Source: Nocardiopsis potens DSM 45234 (GTDB lineage: Bacteria > Actinomycetota > Actinomycetes > Streptosporangiales > Streptosporangiaceae). Taken from it: 64,000 bases of DNA. The translations under genes and the position numbers were made by a program. Where the stretch lies: the NCBI RefSeq assembly GCF_000341105.1, contig NZ_ANBB01000025.1:62001-126000 (forward strand). The letters are read 5' to 3'. Of this stretch, positions 41,842 to 50,757 are shown one piece after another. The notes beneath the pieces were generated by a model. The model was not told the origin of the DNA. It searched no databases and was given only the letters and a program-made list of their open reading frames with translations. Positions within the stretch are counted from its first letter, which is position 1. Every line of letters begins with the position of its first letter.

Positions 41842-43112
41842 GGTCCGGCCACCCCCTCCACCGCGGTCTCCAGTTCCTCCTGGAGGTCGGTGACCGCCTC
41901 ATCGACCGACTTCTCGCCGGTCAGCGCGGCGTGCACGTGCCGCTGCACCGCGTTGGTCACGTCGTTGTAGCGGGGCGAGACCGGCCGCGGCTGCACCGAC
42001 TGCAGCGCCGCGTACTGCCGGACCAGGTGCGGGGCGCCCGCCATCAGCTCCTCGTCGCCGTAGTTGGACGCCCAGGAGGTGGGGGTGTTGGTCTCGGCCA
42101 TCCAGTCGCGCTGCACCGACTCGCTCTGCAGGTACTCGATGAACCGCAGCGCCTCCTCCTTGTGCCCGCTGTAGGCGGACAGCGCCAGGTTGTTGCCGCC
42201 CAGGGTGCCGGTGCCGGGGCCGCCGTCGCCGGGCAGCGGCACCGCGTCGAACCTCCCCTGCACCTCCGACTCCGGGCCGGGCTCCTGCATGGCCGGCCAG
42301 GCGAACGCCCAGTTCCGCATGAACAGCAGCTCGCCGCGCTGGAACGCCAGCCGGGACTCGTCCTCCATGTAGGTCAGCGCGGCCCGCGGGATGCGCCCCT
42401 CGCGCAGGCCGTCGACGAGGAAGCCCAGGCCGGCGCGGGCCTCGGCGGAGTCCACCACCACCCGGCCCCGCTCGTCGATGATCTCGCCGCCGGCCGAGGC
42501 GATCGCCTCGGTGGCGTTCACGGTGAGCCCCTCGTACCGGCTGAGCTGGCCCGCGTAGCAGTCCATCCCCTCGGCCTCGGCGATCGGGCAGCCCTCGATC
42601 AGCTCCTCCCAGGTGGTCGGCGGGTCCTCGACCAGGTCGCTGCGGTAGTAGAGCATCCCGGTCCCGGTGGCGAACGGCGCCGCGTACAGCCGGCCCCGGT
42701 ACATCCCGGTCTCGGCCGCGGCGGGCAGGATGTCGGACCCGGCGAACCGCTCGGCGTCCAGCGGCTCCAGCCAGCCGCGCGCGGCGAACTCGGCGGTCCA
42801 CACCGCGTCGGTGTAGAGCACGTCGTAGCGGCCGGTGCGGGCCTGCAGGTCCTGCACCATCGCGGTGCGCTGGGCGTCGGCGTCGGCGGCCAGGTGCACC
42901 AGCCGGACCTTGGCGTCCGGGTTGGCCTCGTTGAAGTCCTCGATGATCCCGGCCATGTTCCCGCCGGAGGCGCGGGTGACGGCGAAGGTCACCACCGCGC
43001 CTTCGCCGGCGTCGGGGAGGCTGCCGGCGCAGCCGGCCGCGCCGGTCAGGGCGAGTGCGGCCAGCGCGGCGGCCGCGGTCCGGATTCGCGCGGGGGGTCG
43101 CGGGCGGCCCAT
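41838..43112 (-). CDS. sugar-binding lipoprotein of the ABC importer
   Basis: The 424-aa protein starts 4 nt after AGGAGG. The signal peptide ends in a lipobox LTGAAGC with lipidated Cys28. The mature protein is a type 1 extracellular solute-binding protein (VVTFAVTRASGGNMAGIIED ... TGRYDVLYTDAVWTAEFAARGW ... PFATGTGMLYYRSDL), similar in layout to trehalose/maltose binders. It is first in the operon binding protein-MalF-MalG-dehydrogenase and is divergent from the ROK regulator. Confidence 0.92.
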   Translation of the reverse strand: MGRPRPPARIRTAAAALAALALTGAAGCAGSLPDAGEGAVVTFAVTRASGGNMAGIIEDFNEANPDAKVRLVHLAADADAQRTAMVQDLQARTGRYDVLYTDAVWTAEFAARGWLEPLDAERFAGSDILPAAAETGMYRGRLYAAPFATGTGMLYYRSDLVEDPPTTWEELIEGCPIAEAEGMDCYAGQLSRYEGLTVNATEAIASAGGEIIDERGRVVVDSAEARAGLGFLVDGLREGRIPRAALTYMEDESRLAFQRGELLFMRNWAFAWPAMQEPGPESEVQGRFDAVPLPGDGGPGTGTLGGNNLALSAYSGHKEEALRFIEYLQSESVQRDWMAETNTPTSWASNYGDEELMAGAPHLVRQYAALQSVQPRPVSPRYNDVTNAVQRHVHAALTGEKSVDEAVTDLQEELETAVEGVAGP

Positions 43113-43136
43113 GGAGCCTCCTGGGGGGAGCGCGCA

Positions 43137-43155
43137 TTTACGAAAAAGGGTTTAC
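43137..43155. promoter_or_regulatory. candidate ROK operator in the divergent gap
   Basis: Two TTTAC half-sites (43137-43141 and 43151-43155) in an AT-rich island lie between the divergent lipoprotein and ROK genes. The second extends to GTTTACTAA, a half-site form common in sugar-repressor operators of this group. Binding is inferred. Confidence 0.45.
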
Positions 43156-43225
43156 TAATCGAACAGGAGCGGCGCGGATGTGTCAACGGTCACAGCGCCC
43201 GCGCACCGGAGTGGAGGAGGAAGCC

Positions 43226-44452
43226 GTGCCCCGACCGCCGGCCGGATCGATGGCCCGGATCCGCCGGGCCAACACCGCGCACGTCCTGCGGCTGCTGCGC
43301 GGGTCCGCCCAACCGCAGCGGATCGCCGGGATCGCCGCCGAGACCGGCCTGTCCCGGCCCACGGTGGAGGCGCTGGCCGAGTCGCTGACCGGGCAGGGCT
43401 GGCTGGTGGAGGCCGAGGGTGTCCCGCAGGGCGGGCGCCGCTCGCCGGGCCGCCCGGCGCGCACCTACGCGTTCAACGCCGAGGCCGGCTGGGTGCTGGG
43501 GATCGACGTCGGCGCGCACAAGGTCACCGCCTGCCGGGCCGACCTGCGCGGCGGGCCGCGCGCCTGGGGGCGGCGGGCGGCCGACCCGGCCACCCCGGCC
43601 GCCGAGCGCCTGGAGCTCGCCCGGTGCGCCGTCGCCGACGCGATGCGCGGCGCGGACGGCGCGGCCCCGGTCTACGCCGCCACCCTGGCCACCCCCGGCG
43701 TGGTCGCCGCGGACGGCCGCGGGGTGGCGGTCGCCCCGGCCCTGCCGGGGTGGGAGCGGGCGGACTTCGCCGGCTGGGCGGCCGGCGTCCTGCCCTGCCC
43801 GCTGCGGATGGAGAACGACGCCAACCTGGCCGCGCTCGCCGAGCACGCGATCGGCACCGCCCGGGGCCGGGGCGACGTGGTGCTGCTCCTGCTCGGCGAG
43901 CGCCTGGGCGCCGGTGTCACCGTCGGCGGCCGGCTGCTCCGCGGCCACCACGGCGCCGGCGGCGAGGTCGGCTACACCCGGATGCCCGGCCGGCGGCGCC
44001 CGCCCGCCGGGTTCGGCGCCCTGGAGGCCCGGGTGAACGCCGACGCGATCGCCGCCATGGCCGAGCAGGAGCTGGACCGCTCCGGCGGCACGGCCGCGCT
44101 GCGCCGGCTGCGCGAGGCCGCCGGCGGCGCCCGGCTGCCCGCCCTGGCCGACGCCGCCCGCGCCGGCGACCCCGCCGCCGAACGCGTCCTGGCCCGCCTC
44201 GCCCGCCGCCTCGCCGAGGGCATCGCCCCCATGCTCCTCGTCCTCGACCCGGAGATGCTGGTCCTGGGCGGCGGCGTCTCCCTCATGGGCGACCTGCTGC
44301 GCACCCCGCTGGAGGCCGAACTCGCCGACCGCCTCCTCTTCACCCCCGAGGTCGCCCTCTCCCAGACCGGCGACCAGGGCGCCGTCCTGGGCGCGGTCCA
44401 CCACGCCCTGCAGTCCTTCGAGGAGACGGTCCTCACGGGCATCACCGCCTGA
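43226..44452 (+). CDS. ROK-family transcriptional regulator of the sugar-uptake operon
   Basis: The 408-aa protein starts at a GTG 4 nt after GGAGGA; an ATG at 43178 is in frame but has no ribosome-binding site. The N-terminal winged helix reads QRIAGIAAETGLSRPTVEAL. The ROK domain has VLGIDVGAHKV (phosphate loop) and MENDANLAALAEHAIG with the catalytic-type Asp. The usual zinc site of ROK proteins (CxCGxxGC) is missing; here the region reads MPGRRRPPAGFGALEARV. It probably represses the divergent ABC operon until a sugar binds. Confidence 0.87.
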   Translation: MPRPPAGSMARIRRANTAHVLRLLRGSAQPQRIAGIAAETGLSRPTVEALAESLTGQGWLVEAEGVPQGGRRSPGRPARTYAFNAEAGWVLGIDVGAHKVTACRADLRGGPRAWGRRAADPATPAAERLELARCAVADAMRGADGAAPVYAATLATPGVVAADGRGVAVAPALPGWERADFAGWAAGVLPCPLRMENDANLAALAEHAIGTARGRGDVVLLLLGERLGAGVTVGGRLLRGHHGAGGEVGYTRMPGRRRPPAGFGALEARVNADAIAAMAEQELDRSGGTAALRRLREAAGGARLPALADAARAGDPAAERVLARLARRLAEGIAPMLLVLDPEMLVLGGGVSLMGDLLRTPLEAELADRLLFTPEVALSQTGDQGAVLGAVHHALQSFEETVLTGITA

Positions 44453-44454
44453 GG

Positions 44455-45000
44455 CCGCCCTTGGCGGTCTTGACTCTGCGGTCTCTCCTCGGCGGGTCTC
44501 CCGGCCGTGGTCCTCCTTTCCGCGGACGTACTTACTGCAGGGGACGGCGGTGACGACGGCAGCGGTGGGGGCGTGGTCGGGCCCTACCCGGGCGCGGCGC
44601 CTCGCGGAGTGCAGGTTCAGACGGGCGGCGAAGGCGGGGAGGGGCACCGGTCGGTCGGGTGCGGCGCCTCGCGGGGCGAGGGTTCAAGCTGGCGGCGAAG
44701 GCGGGGAGGGGCACCGGCCGGTCGGTCGGGTGCGGCGCCTCGCGGGGCGAGGGTTCAAACTGGCGGCGAAGGCGGTGGTGGGGGACCGGCTGGTCGGTCG
44801 GGTGCGGCGTCTCGCGGAGCGAAGGTCAAGACGGGCGGCGACGGCGCCGGTAGGGGCCGGGTGCAGGTGGTCGCCCGAGTGTCGGGCCTCACGGGGTGGC
44901 GGTTCAGACTGGCGGCGAGGGCGAGAGGGGGACCGGCTGGTCGGTCCGGTGCGGCAGAGCGGGGCGGGAGTGGTCGGGGCGGGCAGAGGGGCGGGATCGC
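44455..45000 (+). repeat. cluster 2 left array: about six repeats of about 70 bp
   Basis: From about 44575 direct units run GGGTGCGGCGCCTCGCGGGG, then GGGTTCAAGCTGGCGGCGAA, then GGGGAGGGGCACCGGTCGG. They are homologous to cluster 1 units, with starts near 44590, 44657, 44728, 44800, 44876 and 44948. The segment after the ROK stop (44453-44570) is spacer without a gene. Read from the other strand this array matches the cluster 1 right array. Confidence 0.7.
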
Positions 45001-45545
45001 CGCGCCTGCGCCGCCCCGGGCGTCCGGGGCCGGCCGCCGCTGAAACCACCCCCCTTCTCCGACCTGGGTGAATACGTAGGGTGATGGTGGGGTGGGGCGC
45101 CCTGCGCACCGCGAGAGCACCCCGGTGATTCCCGGGCGCGCATCCCGGCCCGGAACAGGCCCCTGGCGGCCCGAATCGCTCTGATCGGGCCGGTGATCGG
45201 GGGTTCGAGCCGCCCGCAAGGTCGCAAAGCAGGGGCCGGAACCCGGGAGGGGCGGGAGTGGGGGCGGAATGCCGCTTTTGTTCTCCCGGGAGGCCTCGTT
45301 TGGCCACTCTGGGTAACCGGCGAGGGGGTGGTGGGGCCCTCGGGGGCTACTACTCGCTGGTAGATGTAATCGGGGTGCTGCGGAGGTGCGCAGGGCGCCC
45401 CCGCCTGCGCCCGTTCCCCGCCGCGAACCGGGCATACAGGAATAAGGCCCCCTGGTGGGCGGGGCGCGGGCGGGCCCACCCCCCGCCTTCGCCGGGGCGC
45501 CGCCTCTTCCCGTCGGGGCCACGTACCGGGCCGGGCCGGTGAACG
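45000..45545 (-). repeat. core of compound repeat cluster 2 (inverted copy of 3152-3640)
   Basis: It shares exact runs of 55, 34, 33 and 21 nt with the cluster 1 core, in the same order on the opposite strand. It is about 60 bp longer, mostly around 45425-45510. Frameshifting indels between the copies argue against a protein. The copies are 42 kb apart in inverted orientation. Confidence 0.8.
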
Positions 45546-45884
45546 CGGCGCCCGCCCCCTCCCGCCCTCGCCGCCTGCTTGAACCCTGGCCCCGTGAGGC
45601 GCTGCGCTCGGGTGAGGCCTGCGCCCCGCCCTTACCCTTGCCGTCGCCGCTCGTCTTGACCTTCGCTCCGCGGGGCGCCGCGCTGGACCGACCGGCTGGT
45701 TCCCCACCGCCGTCGTCGCTGCCTGCTTGAACCCTGGCCCCGTGAGGCGCTGTGCCCGGCCGACACCCGCGCCCCGTCCCTACCGCTGCCGTCGCCGCTC
45801 GTCTTGACCTTCGCTTCGCGGGGCGCCGCGCTCGGGTGGGGTGCCCGGCCTCGTCCCTTCCTGTGCCGTCGCCGCCCGTTTGGA
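45545..45884 (-). repeat. cluster 2 right array: about five inverted units
   Basis: The units contain CGCCTGCTTGAACCCTGGCC (subtype A) and GTCGCCGCTCGTCTTGACC (subtype B), alternating as in cluster 1. On the minus strand they are collinear with the cluster 1 left array. Confidence 0.65.
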
Positions 45885-45952
45885 CCTTCACCGTTGCAAC
45901 GGCCACTTGACGACGAGGCGCTCTGATAGGGAGGCAACGTCGAGATCATCGC
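45885..45952 (-). repeat. outer boundary element of cluster 2
   Basis: CGTTGCAACGGCCACTTGAC is followed by GCGCTCTGATAGGGAGGCAA and CGTCGAGATCATCGCCCTGG. On the minus strand the order matches the cluster 1 boundary element at 2632. The second half also matches the right arm of the 15156-15219 palindrome with a few substitutions. It lies 38 nt beyond the stop of the convergent synthetase gene. Confidence 0.6.
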
Positions 45953-45990
45953 CCTGGGAGGGAAGGCGGAAGAGCGCGGCGACGGGCGGG

Positions 45991-47382
45991 TCACAGCAGG
46001 GACTTCTGCACCTTGCCCATGGCGTTGCGGGGCAGCCCGTCCACCACGCGAACCTCGCGCGGGCGCTTGTGCACCGACAGGCGGGCGGCGACGAAGTCGA
46101 TGACGTCCTTCTCCACGATGCCGTCGCCGACCAGGTAGGCCACGATGCGCTGGCCGAGGTCGTCGTCGGGCTCGCCGACCACGGCGGCCTCGCGCACCGA
46201 CGGGTGGTCCAGCAGGGCGGCCTCCACCTCCCCGGCGCCCACCCGGTACCCGCCGCTCTTGATCAGGTCCACCGAGGTGCGGCCGACGATGCGGTACCGG
46301 CCCTCGGCGTCGGTCGCGGCCGCGTCGCCGGTGGCGAACCAGCCGTCGGCGGTCCGCGACTTCGCGGTCTCCTCGGGCAGCCCGAGGTAGCCGTCGAACA
46401 GCGTGGCGCCGCGGATCTGCAGGTGGCCGATGCTCCGCCCGTCGGCGGGGACCTCCTCGCCCCGCTCGCCGACCAGCCGCGCCTCGGCGCCGGCGATCGG
46501 GCGGCCCACCCACCCGGTCAGCGGCGGCTCGTCGGCCCGGGCCGCCAGGGTGATCAGCGTCTCGGTCATGCCGTACCGCTCGACCACGGCCCGGCCGGTG
46601 GCCTCCCGGACCGCGCGGGCGACGCCCTCGGGCAGCGCCGCGCTGCCCGAGACCAGCAGCCGGGCCGAGGAGAGCGGACGCAGCGCCGCCGGGTCCGCGG
46701 CGATCCGCGACCACACCGTCGGCACCCCGAAGAACAGCGTCCCCCCGGCCTCGGCTGCGGCGGCGTAGGCCGCGGGCCGGGGGCGGACGGTGTGGATCAG
46801 CGGGCTGCCGGTGCGCAGCGCGCCCAGCATGCCCAGGACCAGGCCGTGCACGTGGAACAGCGGGAGCCCGTGCACCAGGACGTCGCCGGAGGTCCATGCC
46901 CACGCCTCGGCCAAGCCGTCCAGACAGGCGGCGACGGCCCGCCGGGGGATCAGCACGCCCTTGGGCGCCCCGGTCGTGCCGGAGGTGTACATGATCAGCG
47001 CGGTGGCGCCGGGGTCCGGCTCGGCGCCGGAGCGGATGGGGGCGCGCTCGGCCGGGTCCACCGGGAGCCGGGGGAGGTCCACCTCGTCCAGGTCGGGCCC
47101 GGCCCACAGGGCCGCTCCCGAGTCGCGCAGGATGTGCCGCCGCTCGGCGGTGCCCGCGTCGGCGGGGACCGGCACCACGGGCACCCCCGCCAGCAGGCCG
47201 CCGACGACGGCGACGACCGTGCGCAGCGATGCCTCGCCGTGCACCGCCACTGCGGCGGCCCCGCCGATCCGCGCGGCCACCGCGGACGCCGCCTCCCACA
47301 GCCCCTCCCGGTCGAGGGCGTCCTCGCCCACCCGCACCGCGGGAAGGTCGCTCCGTACTCCGGTCGGCTCTCCGAGCAGCAT
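45991..47382 (-). CDS. AMP-dependent acyl-CoA synthetase (malonyl-CoA/MatB-like)
   Basis: The 463-aa protein starts after GGAGG. Adenylate-forming motifs are IMYTSGTTGAPKGV (about 127-140), YGMTET (about 270), GWFATGDAA (about 345), SVDLIKSGGYRVGAGEVEAA and the C-terminal lysine loop LPRNAMGKVQKSLL. Length and the SGGYRVGAGEVEAALLDHP block are like MatB/ACSF3 acyl-CoA synthetases, but the acyl substrate cannot be fixed by eye. It stands alone: upstream is a 620-bp gap and downstream repeat cluster 2. Confidence 0.85.
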   Translation of the reverse strand: MLLGEPTGVRSDLPAVRVGEDALDREGLWEAASAVAARIGGAAAVAVHGEASLRTVVAVVGGLLAGVPVVPVPADAGTAERRHILRDSGAALWAGPDLDEVDLPRLPVDPAERAPIRSGAEPDPGATALIMYTSGTTGAPKGVLIPRRAVAACLDGLAEAWAWTSGDVLVHGLPLFHVHGLVLGMLGALRTGSPLIHTVRPRPAAYAAAAEAGGTLFFGVPTVWSRIAADPAALRPLSSARLLVSGSAALPEGVARAVREATGRAVVERYGMTETLITLAARADEPPLTGWVGRPIAGAEARLVGERGEEVPADGRSIGHLQIRGATLFDGYLGLPEETAKSRTADGWFATGDAAATDAEGRYRIVGRTSVDLIKSGGYRVGAGEVEAALLDHPSVREAAVVGEPDDDLGQRIVAYLVGDGIVEKDVIDFVAARLSVHKRPREVRVVDGLPRNAMGKVQKSLL

Positions 47383-48001
47383 GCTCTCTCTCCTCCGCGG
47401 GCGGGATCCGCCCCGCCGCACCTCCGACCGCGCCGGGGACCGCCCAGGGCAAGGATGGCACGCCGCCCCGCCCGCTGACCGGCCGGTCGGCCCGTTCGGA
47501 GCGAAGGGCCGCGCCGGCGCCGCTCCGCCCGTGCCGGCGGCGGAACCGCCGAAGCGGGGCGGGTGGGTGGGATGCGGCGGAGCCGACCGCTCCCGGCTCC
47601 CGCCGGGGCCGCGCGGACCGGTGGGGCTCCCGCCCGACCCGCGCGGCCGCCGCCCGTGCCCGCGGTCCGCCGGGGCGCGGACCGGAGCGGGCCCCGGCCC
47701 GCGCGGGCCGGGAGGGACGGTCACGGCGCCGGTCCGGGGCGAGGGGGACACCGGTAGGGGCCGTGTCCCGGCCGGACCGGTTCCTCCGCAGGTCGGGTGG
47801 GGGATCGAGCAGGGCGGGCGGGGTCGTCCGGGACGCCCGTCCCGTCCGTCCCGCCCTGCTGCCATTGCCCTGATCCGGGGCCGGGCCGTGCCCCGGTCGG
47901 CCCGGTGCCTCTGCGAGACGGGGCAGGGCCGGCGGGGCGTCCGCCCGGCCCGCCGCCGCCCGTCCCGGTTCGGCCGTTGCGGGAGGGGCGGCACCGGTGG
48001 T
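47383..48001. other. intergenic region between the FAD monooxygenase and the synthetase
   Basis: No convincing gene was found in these 619 bp; the open frames are Pro/Arg/Gly-rich shadows. The right half carries a hairpin with arms AGCAGGGCGGG (47808-47818) and CCCGCCCTGCT (47850-47860), probably ending the upstream minus-strand transcript. The left end must contain the synthetase promoter. Confidence 0.45.
47808..47860 (-). terminator. 11-bp hairpin downstream of the FAD monooxygenase gene
   Basis: Perfect 11-bp arms are separated by 31 nt of GC-rich sequence, 142 nt beyond the monooxygenase stop. Confidence 0.45.
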
Positions 48002-49246
48002 TCAGCGGGATGCGGTCGGGCGGCGGCGGGCGAAGGGCGGGGTGGGTTCGGCGCGGGCTCCGGTGCCGATCAGGAAGGCCGGGAGCGCCGACAGCCAGGG
48101 CAGCCGCTGGACCAGGCGGAGGGCCGCCGCCGGCGGGCCGGAGCGCCGCCGCGCCAGTACGGGCTCCAGCATGGCCCGGTGCAGCAGCCGCTGCATCCCC
48201 TGGACCAGCACCGTGGGCGGCAGCCGGCGGCGGCGCACCCGGGACAGCTCGCGCGGGGACGGTCGGCCGCGCCGGAGCGCCCCGGCCAGCAGGGACGCGG
48301 CGGCGACCGCGTCCTGCACCGCCAGGTTGATCCCGACCCCGCCCACCGGGGACATGGCGTGCGCGGCGTCCCCGATGCACAGCAGCCCCGGCGTGTGCCA
48401 GCGGCGCAGCCGGTCCAGCCGGACGTCCAGGTGCTTGACGTCGTCCATCGACGCGATCTCGCCGACCCGGTCGGCGAACTGCGGCAGGCAGGCCGCGATC
48501 TGCTCGCGGAACCGCTCCGGCCCCGCCGCGCGCATCCGCGCGTCGTCGCCCTTGGGGCCGAGGTAGGCGATCTGGAAGTAGCCCTCGCGCGGGATCGCCA
48601 CGGCCATCCGGCCCGCCCCGATGTTGGGCTGCAGCGCCCCGAGTTCGTCCCCGGGCCGCCGCGGCAGCCGCAGCCACCAGGCGTCGAAGGCGACCCGGAA
48701 CTCCCGCGGCACCAGCCCGGCCGCGGCGCGCAGCGCCGAGTGCCGCCCGTCCGCGGCCACGGTCAGGGCGGCGCGCAGCTCGTGCTCCTCGCCGCTGCGG
48801 CGGTTCCGGTACCGGACACCGGCCACCCCGCCGCCCTCCCGGAGCAGCCCGGTGGCCTCGGCGTCCATCCGCAGGGTGAAGGACGGCTCCTCGGACGCCG
48901 CGCGGGCCAGCAGGTCGAGCAGGTCCCACTGCGGGACCATCGCGATGTAGGGGAACGGGACGCGCAGCCGCTTGAAGTCGGCGAGGACCAGCCGGCGGCC
49001 GTCGGCGCCGCGGAAGGCGGCCTCGTCGATCCTGCTCTGCGGCAGCTCGGCGAAGCGCTCGCCGAGGCCGATCTCGTCCAGCAGCCGCATGGTGGTCGGG
49101 TGCACGGTGTCGCCGCGGAAGTCGCGGAGGAAGTCCCCGTGCTTCTCCAGCACGGTCACCTCAACGCCGCCGCGGGCCAGCAGCAGCCCCAGCACCATTC
49201 CGGCCGGGCCGCCGCCGACGATCGCACAGGTCGTCCGCTCGGTCAT
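48002..49246 (-). CDS. FAD-dependent aromatic hydroxylase-like oxidoreductase
   Basis: The 414-aa protein starts 7 nt after AGGAGG. Group A flavin monooxygenase motifs are GGGPAGM (10-16), the DG motif VAADGRHSALR and LLCIGDAAHAMSPVGGVGIN (about 290-309). It belongs to the FAD_binding_3 group that hydroxylates aromatic or polyketide substrates with NAD(P)H and O2. It lies 21 nt downstream of a MarR gene, so it is probably induced by an aromatic ligand. Confidence 0.88.
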   Translation of the reverse strand: MTERTTCAIVGGGPAGMVLGLLLARGGVEVTVLEKHGDFLRDFRGDTVHPTTMRLLDEIGLGERFAELPQSRIDEAAFRGADGRRLVLADFKRLRVPFPYIAMVPQWDLLDLLARAASEEPSFTLRMDAEATGLLREGGGVAGVRYRNRRSGEEHELRAALTVAADGRHSALRAAAGLVPREFRVAFDAWWLRLPRRPGDELGALQPNIGAGRMAVAIPREGYFQIAYLGPKGDDARMRAAGPERFREQIAACLPQFADRVGEIASMDDVKHLDVRLDRLRRWHTPGLLCIGDAAHAMSPVGGVGINLAVQDAVAAASLLAGALRRGRPSPRELSRVRRRRLPPTVLVQGMQRLLHRAMLEPVLARRRSGPPAAALRLVQRLPWLSALPAFLIGTGARAEPTPPFARRRPTASR

Positions 49247-49267
49247 CGTCCTGCCTCCTGTCCTCCG

Positions 49268-49756
49268 CTACTCTTCGGCCTCCCCGGCCCCTTCGGCGGC
49301 GGCCCGGCGCGCCCCGCTGCGCTTCCGGGCGGCGTCGGCGAGCAGGCCCAACGCCCGGACCACCGCCGCGCGGTCCTCGGCGCCGAGCTCCTCCACCATC
49401 CGCACCTGCGGTTCCACCCGCATCCGCTCCAGCCTGCGGAGCAGCGCCGCCCCCTCCTCGGTGATGGCGACCCGGCGCGAGCGGCGGCTGTCCGGATCCT
49501 CCTCCCGGCGCACCAGGCCCTGCCCGGCGAGCCGGTCGACGAGCCGGCTGGCCGCCGAGTCCGAGCGGCCGATCCGCTCGGCCAGCATCCGCTGCGTGGG
49601 CCGGCCGGACTCGGAGATCAGGTACAGCACCGCGAACTCGCGGATCGACATGCCGTCCCCCTCGGCGCTCTGCAGCGCCGCGACGACCTCCGAGGGCACG
49701 GCCCGCCAGAGATCGATCATGTCCCCGGCCAGCCGCTCCCGCTCCTCGCCGCGCAT
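49268..49756 (-). CDS. MarR-family transcriptional regulator
   Basis: From ATG 49756, 4 nt after AGAGAGGT, the protein has 162 aa; an ATG at 49798 would place the operator inside the gene. The winged helix reads TQRMLAERIGRSDSAASRLVDRLAGQGLVRREEDPDSRRSRRVAIT. It should repress its own operon with the FAD monooxygenase until a small aromatic ligand binds. Confidence 0.9.
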   Translation of the reverse strand: MRGEERERLAGDMIDLWRAVPSEVVAALQSAEGDGMSIREFAVLYLISESGRPTQRMLAERIGRSDSAASRLVDRLAGQGLVRREEDPDSRRSRRVAITEEGAALLRRLERMRVEPQVRMVEELGAEDRAAVVRALGLLADAARKRSGARRAAAEGAGEAEE

Positions 49757-49782
49757 CCGCACCTCTCTTGTGAGCCTGCAAA

Positions 49783-49800
49783 CGTTGTGTTCATGCAACG
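49783..49800. promoter_or_regulatory. candidate MarR operator
   Basis: An 18-bp inverted repeat CGTTG-TGTTCATG-CAACG begins 27 nt upstream of the MarR start, the usual place for autoregulation. Confidence 0.5.
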
Positions 49801-49812
49801 GTAGACGGCGCA

Positions 49813-50106
49813 GTGCCGCCCGGCAAGGGGCCGGCGCCGGTTCAGCGCCGCGGCGGCGGACCGCCCACCCGGGTCAGGCGCAGCGGCGCGGGCTCGGGCA
49901 GCACGGCGGAGTACGTCGTGGTCCGGCCGCGGAGGCTCGCCTACGCGCCGGACGGCCTCGACCCGGCCGAGCCGGAGGGGTACGCGGAGCGCGGCGAGCT
50001 GCGCTCGGTGGTGGACACCGTCCGCCCGCTCGCCGACGTCGCCGCCGCGCACCGCGCCCTGGAGGCCGGCGGGGTCCGCGGCAAGCACGTCATCAGGGTC
50101 GGCTGA
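49813..50106 (+). pseudogene. remnant of a zinc-type alcohol dehydrogenase/quinone reductase
   Basis: The last 45 or so residues read RGELRSVVDTVRPLADVAAA HRALEAGGVRGKHVIRVG, matching the C-terminus of medium-chain dehydrogenase/quinone reductases (usually over 300 aa). The N-terminal 250 residues, including the NAD-binding GxGxxG, are absent; upstream sequence is Arg/Gly-rich and runs into the MarR promoter. There is no ribosome-binding site. It is probably a decayed fragment. Confidence 0.55.
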
Positions 50107-50199
50107 CCCGGGGGCGCCCGCCCTTCCCGGCAGGTCGGGCGCCCCCGCCGGGCGGAGGGGGAGGGACCGCCCGGCCCCTCCCCCTCCGCCCGTCCGGGA

Positions 50200-50757
50200 T
50201 CAGACTCCGCCGGCGATCAGGGCCCGGAAGGTGATCGGCCCGGTGACGCCGTCGGCGTCGATCTCCTGGACGGTCTGGAACTCGGTGACCGCCCCCGCCG
50301 TGCCGGGGCCGTACCGCCCGTCGACCTCCAGGTCGTAGCCGTAGCCGTGGACCAGGGCGTACTGCACCGCCGCGACCCGGTCGCCGGTGGCGCCCGGGCC
50401 GACCTCGCCGAGGTCGTCGCGGAGGTCGTTCCAGGTCTCGGCGTCCAGGGCGCCGCTGTCCGGCAGGTCCTCGGCCTCCTGGTAGGCGAGGACGGCGTCG
50501 ACGGTCTCCGCGCCGAAGTCCCCGGTCGCCCCGCCGTCGTAGTGGCCGTACGCCCTGAGCAGGTGCTGCGCCACCCCGATCTGCCAGGCGCTCGCGCCGC
50601 CCCGGAACTCCGGCCACTCCAGGGCCTCGATCTCCACGACCGTGCTCCGGGGGGTGTCCGGGCCGTCGGCCAGCGCGGCCGGAGCCCCGGCGAAACCGAG
50701 CAGGGCGGCAGCGGCCCCGGCGGCGGCGAGAAGTGCGATCCTGTTCCGGTTCACCAT
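50200..50757 (-). CDS. secreted protein with two peptidoglycan-binding domains
   Basis: The 185-aa protein starts after GAGGGAG. A Sec signal peptide (MVNRNRIALLAAAGAAAALL to APAALA|DG) is followed by two PG_binding_1-type repeats, about 50-108 (AQHLLRAYGHYDGGATGDFG) and about 118-183 (VQYALVHGYGYDLEVDGRYG). No catalytic domain is present. It should bind the cell wall after secretion. Two GTGA-TCAC type repeats lie upstream. Confidence 0.85.
   Translation of the reverse strand: MVNRNRIALLAAAGAAAALLGFAGAPAALADGPDTPRSTVVEIEALEWPEFRGGASAWQIGVAQHLLRAYGHYDGGATGDFGAETVDAVLAYQEAEDLPDSGALDAETWNDLRDDLGEVGPGATGDRVAAVQYALVHGYGYDLEVDGRYGPGTAGAVTEFQTVQEIDADGVTGPITFRALIAGGV

Noticed and set aside
45991-47382. 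Part of a biosynthetic gene cluster (NRPS-like adenylation)
   Set aside because: No carrier protein, condensation or ketosynthase domain lies near. The stand-alone C-terminal lysine loop fits an acyl-CoA synthetase.
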